A DNA stretch of 25,142 bases from Paracoccaceae bacterium. GTDB lineage: Bacteria; Pseudomonadota; Alphaproteobacteria; Rhodobacterales; Rhodobacteraceae. Position 1 is the first letter of the stretch; every line of letters starts with the position of its first letter. Shown piece after piece: positions 15,478-22,705 of this stretch. A program made the translations under genes and the position numbers. The stretch covers positions 1-25,142 of the forward strand of contig DAOUQK010000011.1 in the NCBI GenBank assembly GCA_030625695.1, in the 5' to 3' direction. Under the pieces are notes generated by a model. It did not search any database and had not been told where the DNA came from. It saw nothing but the letters and a program-made list of their open reading frames with translations.

Positions 15478-16847
15478 GTCACTTTCCCCGCTTCATGATC
15501 GCCGCGGCGCATAAATCATCCGGCAAGACGGTGATTTCCACCGGTTTGGCGGCGGCGCTGCGGCGCGCGGGTGACAAGGTATCCACCTTCAAGAAAGGCC
15601 CGGATTATATTGATCCGATGTGGCTGTCTGTGGCCTCGGGGCGGGCCTGCTACAACCTTGATTTCAATGCGATGGAACGAGGTGAAATATCCCGGTTGTT
15701 TGCCACACGGGCCAGTGAATTATCGCTGATCGAGGCCAATAAGGGGCTGTTTGATGGCGTGGCGGTTGACGGCTCGGACAGTAATGCCGAACTTGCCAAA
15801 CTGCTGAGCCTGCCGGTGATCCTGGTGATCGACACAGTCGGCATGACCCGTGGCATTGCGCCCCTGTTGCAGGGGTATCAGGGCTTTGACGCAACTGTGA
15901 ACATTGCCGGTGTGATCCTGAACAAGGTTGGCGGGGCGCGTCACGAAGGCAAGCTGCGTCGCGCGGTGGAAACCTATTCTGACTTGCCGGTGGTTGGCAG
16001 CGTCTGGCGCAACGACAAACTTGAGATCGGTGAACGCCATCTTGGCCTGACCACCCCGGGTGAGTTGACCGGGCGGGACGGGATGATCGAGAGCTTTGCC
16101 GATGTGGTCGGCGGGTCGGTTGATCTGGAGGCTGTTCGTGCTATCGCCGCCACCGCCCCGGATTTGGATGCGGCTGAAGCCAGCCCCGCTTTTACGCAAG
16201 TCGGGAAGGGCTTGCGTATAGGGATGGTCCGCGACGCGGCTTTCGGTTTTTATTATGCGGATGACTTGGAGGCGTTCCGGGCATCCGGGGCGGAACTGGT
16301 GTTCATTGATGCCATCAATGATGCGAAATTGCCGGACATCGACGGGCTGTTTATCGGCGGGGGGTTCCCCGAAATGCAGATGAAGCCGTTGGCTGCCAAT
16401 GTCGATTTGCGCGGCGACATCAAACAAAAGCTGACTGGTGGATTGCCCTGTTATGCCGAATGCGGTGGGTTGATGTACCTGTGTGACAGCCTGCACTGGA
16501 ACGGACAGGTGGCGGCGATGGTTGGCTTGATACCGGGCGATGCGGTGATGCATACGCGGCCTCAGGGGCGGGGGTATGCGCGCTTTCAAACGACCCGGAA
16601 CCACCCTTGGGGGGCAGAGGGGCGACAGGTGCAGGCGCATGAATTTCACTATGCGAGTATCGATAATTTGTCTGACGGAACGGCGTTCGCCCGCGACATT
16701 CAGCGCGGGCACGGGTTTGATGGTGCGCAGGATGGGGTGATTATTTCTAACACGCTGGCCGGATTCTGCCATCTGCACAATTCAGACAGGTGCCCGTGGG
16801 TGGCCCAATTTCTTGGCTTTGTTGCGCGTAATAGGCGCAGCCGTTAA
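15474..16847 (+). CDS. dsrN: Sirohaem amidase DsrN (CobB family)
   Basis: DsrN belongs to the cobyrinate a,c-diamide synthase family and is thought to amidate sirohaem to the siroamide used by DsrAB, with ATP and glutamine. From ATG 15474 the product is 457 aa. The N-terminal ATP-binding domain has the P-loop AAHKSSGKT (residues 11-19) and the family motif KKGPDYIDPMW (40-50). The C-terminal class I glutaminase domain has GGGFPEMQ (295-302) and the nucleophile Cys330 in YAECGGLMYL; a candidate catalytic histidine lies in QAHEFHYAS. Together with cysG at the other end of the locus, it completes cofactor synthesis. It is last gene before a strong terminator. Confidence 0.92.
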   Translation: MSHFPRFMIAAAHKSSGKTVISTGLAAALRRAGDKVSTFKKGPDYIDPMWLSVASGRACYNLDFNAMERGEISRLFATRASELSLIEANKGLFDGVAVDGSDSNAELAKLLSLPVILVIDTVGMTRGIAPLLQGYQGFDATVNIAGVILNKVGGARHEGKLRRAVETYSDLPVVGSVWRNDKLEIGERHLGLTTPGELTGRDGMIESFADVVGGSVDLEAVRAIAATAPDLDAAEASPAFTQVGKGLRIGMVRDAAFGFYYADDLEAFRASGAELVFIDAINDAKLPDIDGLFIGGGFPEMQMKPLAANVDLRGDIKQKLTGGLPCYAECGGLMYLCDSLHWNGQVAAMVGLIPGDAVMHTRPQGRGYARFQTTRNHPWGAEGRQVQAHEFHYASIDNLSDGTAFARDIQRGHGFDGAQDGVIISNTLAGFCHLHNSDRCPWVAQFLGFVARNRRSR

Positions 16848-16866
16848 TAACAGCCCCCGAAACGAA

Positions 16867-16894
16867 GAAAGCCCGCCGAAAACGACGGGCTTTC
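16867..16894. terminator. Bidirectional intrinsic terminator between dsrN and tusA
   Basis: GAAAGCCCGCCG, loop AAAA, CGACGGGCTTTC gives a 12-bp stem with one mismatch. The right strand ends in TTTCCAATTT, and on the minus strand the hairpin is followed by TTCGTTTC. It separates the converging dsrN and tusA genes and can serve both. Confidence 0.8.
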
Positions 16895-16914
16895 CAATTT
16901 ATATCAGACGCCCG

Positions 16915-17139
16915 TTAAGTGCGCTTGATCTCAAACTTATAGACGTCGCCTTCCGAGGACGAGCTAAGCAACTCGTTACCGGTCTGATTGCAGAAGGCAG
17001 AAAAGTCAGCAACCGAACCGGGGTCGGTAGCACTGATTTCCAGCACATCGCCGGCGCTCAGAGTTTTCAGCATTTTCTTTGCCTTCAGGATTGGCAGCGG
17101 GCAGTTCAGCCCTTCGGCGTTCAGTTGTGCATTAGCCAT
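16915..17139 (-). CDS. tusA: Sulfur carrier protein TusA
   Basis: TusA carries persulfide sulfur in the cytoplasm and in sulfur oxidisers feeds DsrEFH/DsrC. The 74-aa protein has the hallmark CPxP motif in LNCPLPILKAKKML (active Cys13) and the family end-piece SVADFSAFCNQTGNELL. ATG 17139 follows GGAAAGGAAAAA. It is downstream of dsrE2 on the minus strand (50-bp gap), a pairing known from other sulfur oxidisers, although no rhodanese gene accompanies it here. Confidence 0.95.
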   Translation of the reverse strand: MANAQLNAEGLNCPLPILKAKKMLKTLSAGDVLEISATDPGSVADFSAFCNQTGNELLSSSSEGDVYKFEIKRT

Positions 17140-17189
17140 TTGGTTTTTTCCTTTCCCGGAATGCTCCGGTGACTGTTCGATTGTTCAGG

Positions 17190-17693
17190 TTAGATAAACA
17201 GGTTGATGTCCGACTTGACCGCACCTTCGATATAGGTCGCAGCACCGCCCAGTTCGATCCCGTCGATCATGTCGTCGAGGGAGTATTCAAACAGGTCCAG
17301 CGTCATCTGGCAGGCAATCATGCGCACGTCGCTTTCCACGGCCGCTTCGCGCAGGTCCTCGATCGAGGCCACGCCTTTTTTCGCCATCAGGTTCTTCATC
17401 ATCTTGCCGGCCATGCCGCCAACGCCGGGCATTACTGATAAAAGGTTCGGCATCGCCATGTGTCCACCCATCATCGGCATCTCCATCGCCGGGTTGCCCA
17501 GCGGCGTAAACTTCATGTTCAGTTTCTTTTTCAGCAGGGGCAGGCCGTAGAAAGTAAAGAACATCGTTACGTTCAGGTCCATGGCGGCGGCCGTGGTGGC
17601 CAGAATGAACGGAGGATAGGCCCAGTCCAGTGACCCCTTGGTCACAATGATTGACATGCTCTTGGCATTGTCCAGTTGATCTCCGTCCAGCAT
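17190..17693 (-). CDS. dsrE2: DsrE2-type sulfurtransferase
   Basis: DsrE2 proteins are DsrE-superfamily sulfurtransferases encoded with tusA; they may associate with the membrane and pass sulfur to TusA. From ATG 17693 the product is 167 aa, with GTG 17696 an alternative. The start follows GGGAG at 6-nt spacing. Features are an N-terminal alpha/beta segment (SMSIIVTKGSLDWAYPPF), a hydrophobic stretch around residues 29-52, a Met/Gly-rich middle (residues 70-105) and the only cysteine, C128, in VRMIACQMTLDLF. It could alternatively be classed as DsrE3; only phylogeny would separate these. Confidence 0.85.
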   Translation of the reverse strand: MLDGDQLDNAKSMSIIVTKGSLDWAYPPFILATTAAAMDLNVTMFFTFYGLPLLKKKLNMKFTPLGNPAMEMPMMGGHMAMPNLLSVMPGVGGMAGKMMKNLMAKKGVASIEDLREAAVESDVRMIACQMTLDLFEYSLDDMIDGIELGGAATYIEGAVKSDINLFI

Positions 17694-17772
17694 CACATTC
17701 TCCCTTTGGAAAGCTGTTCACAGTGTTTTCACAATGTATTCGTGGTGTTTTCGTGAATTTCATATTGTCATA

Positions 17773-17801
17773 ATTGAATACAAAAAAGATCTCCGGGTCA
17801 A
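17773..17801 (-). promoter_or_regulatory. Candidate sigma-70 promoter for dsrE2-tusA
   Basis: On the minus strand TTGACC, a 17-nt spacer and TTCAAT lie about 80 bp upstream of dsrE2. The predicted leader contains two direct copies of GAAAACAC (plus-strand GTGTTTTC at 17723-17730 and 17745-17752), 22 bp apart. The rest of the 17694-17944 gap is AT-rich and holds no gene. Confidence 0.35.
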
Positions 17802-17944
17802 GTCACAATGAATTCAGAACCCGGAATGCCAAATAGCGCGGTAAGTTCGCGAAAATTTGTAGAGACTAAACAACAAGATATGCGTATATATGATTATGTA
17901 TCCGGTTAGGCCGGGGCGCGCATTTGGCAGGTAAGGGGCGGGAA

Positions 17945-19039
17945 ATGATTGAGATTTGGAAAGAAATGGTGGTGGAATCACCGGCGTTCTATATCGGCTG
18001 GGGTGGATTCCTGATTGGCCTGATCTTTGGCTATATCGTCTACAAGACCAACTTTTGCACCATGGGGTCAATCTCGGACATCCTGTCATTCGGTGATTAC
18101 AGCCGGTTTCGGGCCTGGCTTTTGGCAGCAGCAGTGGCGATCCTTGGGGTCGCGTGGATCCGCAGCCTTGATATCGTCGACATGAATACAACGATGTATC
18201 TGAACCCCAGTTTTGGCTGGGGCGCGAACACGGTTGGCGGGTTGTTGTTCGGCTTTGGTATGGTGTTTTCCGGCGGCTGCATCAGCCGCAATCTTGTGCG
18301 CGCGGGCGGGGGTGACATGCGTTCAGTCGTGGTGCTGATCATTGCGGGCATCTTTGGCTATATGACCATCGGCGGCATGATTGGCCCGGTACGGCTGGCA
18401 TTGTTCGGGCCGTTTACACTCGATTTGGCGGAGATGGGGTTAGAGACGCAATCCATGGGGGATATCCTGGCCCACTTCACCGGGATGAGCATTGAAACGG
18501 CGACCACTGTGATGGTTGTCGTGCTGGCCGGGGCGTTGTTGATCTATGCCTTCATGGACAAGGGGTTTCGCGGCTCTCCACTCAATATCATCGCCGGTGT
18601 GGGTTTGGGGTTGTGCGTGGTGGCGGGCTGGTTCCTGACCGCGCTAGCGGTGGACGATTTTGCCGACGTGCCGGTGCAGTTGATCTCGTTGACTTATGTG
18701 CGCCCGGTAGGGGACTCGCTTGATTACGCCATGCGCTTTACGGCCTTGGGCGCGCCGGGGTTTGGCGTTGTGACTACTATCGGCGCATTGCTGGGCGGCT
18801 TTGTCGGGGCGGTTACTTCGGGACGGTTCAGCCTGACCACCTTTGCCGACCCGGGCGATAGCGTGCGTAACATGTTTGGCGCGGCCCTGATGGGCATCGG
18901 CGGGGTTTTGGCGCTTGGCTGTACGGTCGGGCAGGCGATGACCGGGTTTTCGACGCTGGCCGTGGGGTCATTGCTGACGTTTGTGTTCATTGTCGTGGGC
19001 GGCATTGTCGGCATGAAGACGATGGAAGCGATTGCCTAA
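17945..19039 (+). CDS. YeeE/YedE-family sulfur-compound transporter
   Basis: This is a membrane permease of the YeeE/YedE (TsuA/SoxT/PmpA-like) family, whose characterised member TsuA imports thiosulfate. From ATG 17945 the product is 364 aa with about nine to ten hydrophobic helices. Conserved cysteines in glycine-rich turns are C38 (KTNFCTMG), C112 (FSGGCISRN) and C326 (LALGCTVGQ), and are candidates for substrate relay. The upstream TTG-started extension is rejected because ATG 17945 has AAGGGG at good spacing. It is divergent from dsrE2-tusA, so it probably delivers a reduced sulfur compound to the TusA/Dsr relay; the exact substrate is unknown. Confidence 0.88.
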   Translation: MIEIWKEMVVESPAFYIGWGGFLIGLIFGYIVYKTNFCTMGSISDILSFGDYSRFRAWLLAAAVAILGVAWIRSLDIVDMNTTMYLNPSFGWGANTVGGLLFGFGMVFSGGCISRNLVRAGGGDMRSVVVLIIAGIFGYMTIGGMIGPVRLALFGPFTLDLAEMGLETQSMGDILAHFTGMSIETATTVMVVVLAGALLIYAFMDKGFRGSPLNIIAGVGLGLCVVAGWFLTALAVDDFADVPVQLISLTYVRPVGDSLDYAMRFTALGAPGFGVVTTIGALLGGFVGAVTSGRFSLTTFADPGDSVRNMFGAALMGIGGVLALGCTVGQAMTGFSTLAVGSLLTFVFIVVGGIVGMKTMEAIA

Positions 19040-19044
19040 AGCGT

Positions 19045-19068
19045 GGCGGGGTGAACCCCGCCCTACGG
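19045..19068. repeat. Palindromic repeat unit (family 1, single copy here)
   Basis: GGCGGGGTGAACCCCGCC followed by CTACGG sits 5 bp after the transporter stop. The palindrome has a 7-8 bp GC stem. The same unit occurs as an inverted pair at 24231-24284, so this is a dispersed REP-like element. It may also slow or stop transcription from the transporter gene. Confidence 0.85.
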
Positions 19069-19140
19069 TTTGACTGCAAACATCTTTGTGACGTCGCGGG
19101 TGCGGTTCCTTTGTCTCCATGCACCTCGCTGCAGTAAGTT

Positions 19141-19164
19141 GTAGGGTGGGCAATATTGCCCACC
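19141..19164. repeat. Palindromic repeat unit (family 2)
   Basis: GTAG followed by the 20-bp perfect palindrome GGTGGGCAATATTGCCCACC. It shares the GTAGGG lead and GC-arm layout of family 1 but has a different core. A degenerate relative, GGGCAATACTGCCC, is at 24301-24314. No gene lies in 19040-19309. Confidence 0.7.
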
Positions 19165-19184
19165 TTCGTGTATCATATCACGGG

Positions 19185-19213
19185 TTGAACTGGCGGCAGA
19201 CCTGACCTATACG
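19185..19213 (+). promoter_or_regulatory. Candidate promoter for rplO
   Basis: TTGAAC, 17-nt spacer, TATACG is the best sigma-70-like match between the transporter and rplO and would start transcription about 90 bp before the gene. A dedicated promoter is expected because rplO lacks its usual upstream spc-operon genes here. Confidence 0.45.
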
Positions 19214-19309
19214 CCCACGGTGGCCGTATGGGCCATAGAATCAAAATCAAGAAACGCCGTGGTTGGTCCCTTTCGCTTCATGGGCCACATCCGGCAAAGG
19301 AGAAGCGAA

Positions 19310-19795
19310 ATGAAACTGCATGAACTAAGTGATAATCCGGGTGCCACCAAGAAACGCAAGCGCGTTGGTCGTGGTCCGGGCTCGGGCACCGGTAAGATGG
19401 GTGGCCGGGGTATCAAAGGCCAGAAATCCCGTTCGGGTGTGGCGATCAATGGGTATGAAGGCGGTCAGATGCCTTTGTATCAGCGTCTGCCAAAGCGCGG
19501 CTTTAACAAGCCGAACCGCAAGGCGTTTGCCGTGATCAACCTGGGCCTGATCCAGAAATTCATCGACGCCAAGAAGTTGGATGCCAAAGCCGCGATCACC
19601 GAGGACGTTCTGATTGCAAGCGGGCTGGTGCGGCGCAAGCTGGACGGCATTCGGGTGCTGGCCAAGGGTGAAGTTACTTCAAAACTCTCGTTGGAAGTGA
19701 CCGGTGCGTCGAAATCGGCCGTTGAGGCGGTTGAGAAGGCTGGCGGCTCGCTGACAATCACAAAGGCGGCTGAGAAAGCACCTGCGGCTGAGTAA
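19310..19795 (+). CDS. rplO: 50S ribosomal protein L15
   Basis: L15 is a late-assembly protein of the large ribosomal subunit. From ATG 19310 the product is 161 aa. The signature KKRKRVGRGPGSGTGKMGG with GIKGQKSRSG is at residues 14-45, and the C-terminal domain ends in an Ala-rich tail (AAEKAPAAE). The longer frame from 19220 is rejected because AAGGAGAAGCGAA directly precedes 19310 and the family begins MKLxEL. Unusually, rpmD and rpsE are not upstream; dsr-locus genes are. An intrinsic terminator follows before secY. Confidence 0.97.
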   Translation: MKLHELSDNPGATKKRKRVGRGPGSGTGKMGGRGIKGQKSRSGVAINGYEGGQMPLYQRLPKRGFNKPNRKAFAVINLGLIQKFIDAKKLDAKAAITEDVLIASGLVRRKLDGIRVLAKGEVTSKLSLEVTGASKSAVEAVEKAGGSLTITKAAEKAPAAE

Positions 19796-19850
19796 CGGGT
19801 TGTTAGTGGCGTCTGCGCCGCTTACATAGTCGTTCAAGTTTTCCATTGAT

Positions 19851-19888
19851 GCCGCCCGAGCCGGAAAACGGTTCCGGGCGGCGTTTTT
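19851..19888 (+). terminator. Intrinsic terminator between rplO and secY
   Basis: GCCGCCCG pairs perfectly with CGGGCGGC (19875-19882), with an inner AGCCG/CGGTT extension around GAAAA, and TTTTT follows at 19884-19888. A terminator or attenuator at this point inside the spc gene order is unusual. secY begins 19 bp later. Confidence 0.75.
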
Positions 19889-19907
19889 ATATAAAGAGAC
19901 CTAACAC

Positions 19908-21275
19908 ATGGTATCAGCAGCGGAACAAATGGCAGCCAACACAAGTTGGGCCGCCCTTGGTAAAGCCACAGACCTGCGCAACCGTATCCTGTTCACCCTT
20001 GGCCTGTTGATTGTGTACCGTTTGGGCACCTTCATCCCGGTGCCGGGCATTGATGGCGCGGCTTTGCGCGAATTCATGGAGCAGGCCGGGCAAGGCATTG
20101 GTGGCATGGTTAGCATGTTCACTGGCGGCGCTTTGGGGCGGATGGGCATTCTGGCGCTGGGAATCATGCCATATATTTCGGCATCCATTATTGTGCAACT
20201 TTTGACGGCGATGGTGCCTTCGTTGGAGCAGCTCAAAAAAGAGGGCGAACAGGGTCGCAAGAAGATCAACCAATATACCCGTTATGGTACGGTGGCATTG
20301 GCGACGGTGCAGTCTTACGGGCTGGCTGTTTCGTTGGAAGCTGGCGACATGGCGTTCGAACCGGGGATGTATTTCCGCCTGTCGACGATGATTACTTTGG
20401 TCGGCGGGACTATGTTCCTGATGTGGCTGGGTGAGCAGATTACCGCACGGGGCCTTGGCAACGGTATTTCGCTGATCATTTTTGTCGGCATCATCGCCGA
20501 GGTTCCAGCGGCGATTGCACAGTTCTTTGCCACTGGCCGCTCTGGCGAGCTTAACCCAGCGGTGATTGTCGGCGTGATGCTGATGGTGATCGTCACCATA
20601 ACGTTTGTGGTGTTTATGGAGAGGGCTTTACGCAAGATCCATATTCAGTACCCCCGCCGTCAGGTGGGGATGAAAATGTATGATGGCGGGTCGTCGCATC
20701 TGCCGGTCAAGGTCAACCCGGCGGGCGTTATCCCGGCGATCTTTGCATCATCGTTGTTGCTGCTGCCAGTGACGGTTTCGACATTCTCATCCGGTGCTGC
20801 AAGCGGGCCGGTTATGTCGTGGCTGCTGGCTAACTTTGGCCCGGGTCAGCCGCTTTATCTGTTGTTCTTTGTCAGCATGATCATCTTCTTTGCCTATTTC
20901 TATACCTTCAACGTATCGTTCAAGCCGGACGATGTGGCTGATAATCTGAAAAACCAGAACGGCTTTGTGCCCGGTATTCGCCCAGGTAAAAAGACGGCGG
21001 AATATCTGGAATATGTGGTTAACCGGGTGTTGGTTCTGGGTTCGGGTTACCTCGCATTGGTCTGTTTGTTGCCGGAAATCCTGAGGGGGCAGTTTGCCAT
21101 TCCGTTCTACTTTGGCGGCACCTCGGTGCTGATTGTGGTATCGGTGACGATGGACACCATTCAGCAGGCGCAAAGTCATTTGCTGGCGCATCAGTACGAA
21201 GGGTTAATCGAAAAGTCACAGTTGCGCGGCAAGGGTGGCCGTAAACGTGGCAAAAAGGGGCCTGCGCGTAGATGA
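19908..21275 (+). CDS. secY: Preprotein translocase subunit SecY
   Basis: SecY is the channel-forming subunit of the SecYEG translocon in the cytoplasmic membrane. The protein is 455 aa with ten hydrophobic helices expected. Recognisable segments are LLIVYRLGTFIPVPGIDGAA (helix 1 and plug side), MPYISASIIVQLLTAMVPSL, LGNGISLIIFVGI and FKPDDVADNLKNQNGFVPGI, the cytoplasmic loop. The C terminus is Lys/Arg-rich. adk overlaps its stop as ATGA, so the two are coupled. Confidence 0.98.
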   Translation: MVSAAEQMAANTSWAALGKATDLRNRILFTLGLLIVYRLGTFIPVPGIDGAALREFMEQAGQGIGGMVSMFTGGALGRMGILALGIMPYISASIIVQLLTAMVPSLEQLKKEGEQGRKKINQYTRYGTVALATVQSYGLAVSLEAGDMAFEPGMYFRLSTMITLVGGTMFLMWLGEQITARGLGNGISLIIFVGIIAEVPAAIAQFFATGRSGELNPAVIVGVMLMVIVTITFVVFMERALRKIHIQYPRRQVGMKMYDGGSSHLPVKVNPAGVIPAIFASSLLLLPVTVSTFSSGAASGPVMSWLLANFGPGQPLYLLFFVSMIIFFAYFYTFNVSFKPDDVADNLKNQNGFVPGIRPGKKTAEYLEYVVNRVLVLGSGYLALVCLLPEILRGQFAIPFYFGGTSVLIVVSVTMDTIQQAQSHLLAHQYEGLIEKSQLRGKGGRKRGKKGPARR

Positions 21276-21913
21276 ACATTATCCTGATGGGCCCGCCGGG
21301 TGCGGGCAAAGGCACCCAAGCGCGGTTTCTGGTCGAAGAGCGTGGCATGGTGCAATTGTCCACCGGCGACATGCTGCGCGCAGCCCGCAGCAGTGGCACC
21401 GAGATGGGTAAGATTGTGGCCGACGTAATGGACCGGGGTGATCTGGTCACGGACGAGATCGTGATCGGTCTGATCCGCGAACAGATCGAGATCGGCAAAG
21501 GCAACGGGTTCATCTTTGATGGCTTTCCCCGGACATTGGCGCAGGCGGATGCGTTGGCCGAGTTGCTTGAGGCGACAGGCCTGACGCTGGATTCAGTGAT
21601 CGAGATGGAAGTGGATGACGAGGCTTTGGTGGCTCGCATCACGGCCCGTTCGACCTGTGGGGCTTGCGGAGAAGTTTATAACGACGCGACCAAGCCACAG
21701 CCTGCGGATGGGGAATGTTCCAATTGCGGGGCCTCAGATTTCCAGCGTCGGGCGGATGATAACGAAGATGCGCTGCGCAACCGGTTGATGGAATATTACA
21801 AGAAGACCTCGCCGTTGCTTGGGTATTATTATGCCAAGGGGATGTTGCAGAAGGTCGACGGGTTAGGCGAGATTGACACCGTGAAAGCCGGGATTTCAAA
21901 CGTTCTGGGATAA
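21272..21913 (+). CDS. adk: Adenylate kinase with Cys4 LID
   Basis: Adenylate kinase interconverts ATP + AMP and 2 ADP. The product is 213 aa, the long-LID form. The P-loop is GPPGAGKGT (7-15), the NMP-binding part contains STGDMLRAA, and FDGFPRTLAQ is at 82-91. The LID carries C129, C132, C149 and C152 (STCGAC and CSNC), a metal-binding set as reported for Paracoccus adenylate kinase. The start overlaps secY by 4 bp. A 411-bp gene-free gap follows. Confidence 0.98.
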   Translation: MNIILMGPPGAGKGTQARFLVEERGMVQLSTGDMLRAARSSGTEMGKIVADVMDRGDLVTDEIVIGLIREQIEIGKGNGFIFDGFPRTLAQADALAELLEATGLTLDSVIEMEVDDEALVARITARSTCGACGEVYNDATKPQPADGECSNCGASDFQRRADDNEDALRNRLMEYYKKTSPLLGYYYAKGMLQKVDGLGEIDTVKAGISNVLG

Positions 21914-22016
21914 TTTCTGATGTCATCAAAGCAAGCTGATTCCAGCGCCGACGCTGAAAACCACGATCCAGGCCGCTAAATCGAAAATGCGGTGGCTTCG
22001 ATTGGAGTATATCTTA

Positions 22017-22077
22017 GGCGATTTGATCGCACGGTTTCATTGCTGCCGCACGAGGCACAAAACCGTTTGAAATCGCC
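22017..22077. other. 61-nt two-tier inverted repeat, candidate structured element
   Basis: GGCGATTT (22017-22024) pairs with AAATCGCC (22070-22077), and inside it ACGGTTT (22031-22037) pairs with AAACCGT (22060-22066). The central loop contains TGCC/GGCA, which can form a third short stem. All pairs are perfect Watson-Crick. The element lies about 100 bp after adk and has no T-tract, so it is not a standard terminator. Nature unknown. Confidence 0.5.
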
Positions 22078-22096
22078 GGTGTTGACGTAGTAAATT
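22067..22096 (+). promoter_or_regulatory. Candidate promoter for rpsM-rpsK-rpoA-rplQ
   Basis: TTGAAA, 18-nt spacer, TAAATT matches sigma-70 sites 5/6 and 4/6. It overlaps the end of the two-tier inverted repeat and would give a leader of about 220 nt before rpsM. Confidence 0.4.
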
Positions 22097-22115
22097 CATG
22101 GGACTGAAGTTGAGG

Positions 22116-22308
22116 TGATGAAACTTTTCATCAACACTTGACCCTCCGCCGAATTCTCCCTAAAGACCCCCATCCCGCAAGGGAATCAAATTGTGTGCAG
22201 ATGATTCGAACGCTGCACGCGACCACCTGAAATAATGCTGGACCTGATGGCGACACTGCCAAATGTCAGCGTTGTGAAAAAAGGGTCTGGAATGACGGAC
22301 CCGCAACG
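22116..22308 (+). other. Structured leader region upstream of rpsM
   Basis: Three inverted repeats occur in the predicted leader. TGATGAAA CT TTTCATCA is at 22116-22133. GTGCAG pairs with CTGCAC across 12 nt near 22196-22219. At 22270-22308 CGTTG pairs with CAACG, enclosing GGGTC paired with GACCC. The last ends a few bases before the rpsM ribosome binding site (AAAGGAAAG) and could gate translation. Confidence 0.4.
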
Positions 22309-22324
22309 AAAAGGAAAGTGACAC

Positions 22325-22693
22325 GTGGCACGTATTGCCGGCGTAAACATCCCGACTGCAAAGCGGGTACCAATCGCCCTTACCTATATCACCGGAATCG
22401 GAAACACCTCGGCCGAGGCCATCTGCGAGGCGGTTGGCATTGAGCTGACCCGCCGGGTCAATGAGCTGAGCGATGCTGAGGTTCTGAAAATCCGCGAGCA
22501 TATCGACGCCAACTTTCAGGTCGAAGGCGACCTGCGGCGCGAAGTGCAGATGAACATCAAGCGTCTGATGGACCTTGGTTGCTATCGCGGTCTGCGTCAT
22601 CGTCGTAAGCTGCCGGTTCGCGGTCAGCGGACTCATACCAACGCTCGTACCCGCAAAGGCCCCGCACGGGCCATTGCCGGCAAGAAGAAATAG
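22325..22693 (+). CDS. rpsM: 30S ribosomal protein S13
   Basis: S13 sits in the head of the small subunit and contacts the large subunit and P-site tRNA. The product is 122 aa from GTG 22325 (MARIAGVNIPTAKRVPIALT). The helix-two-turn-helix part (YITGIGNTSAEAICEAVGI) and the basic tail GLRHRRKLPVRGQRTHTNAR are typical. RBS is AAAAGGAAAG. rpsK starts 12 bp after the stop. It opens an alpha-operon-like cluster that lacks rpsD (S4). Confidence 0.98.
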   Translation: MARIAGVNIPTAKRVPIALTYITGIGNTSAEAICEAVGIELTRRVNELSDAEVLKIREHIDANFQVEGDLRREVQMNIKRLMDLGCYRGLRHRRKLPVRGQRTHTNARTRKGPARAIAGKKK

Positions 22694-22705
22694 GGGGTCT
22701 GAGAT

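Noticed and set aside
2646..16847. Sulfate-reducing (reductive) Dsr operon
   Set aside because: dsrEFH, dsrL, tusA and dsrE2 are present and dsrD is absent, which fits sulfur oxidation. The YRR-bearing DsrL keeps a small doubt, because DsrL-2 also occurs with reductive DsrAB.
19220..19309. N-terminal extension of L15
   Set aside because: AAGGAG precedes ATG 19310 and the family starts there. The extension overlaps the predicted promoter/leader.
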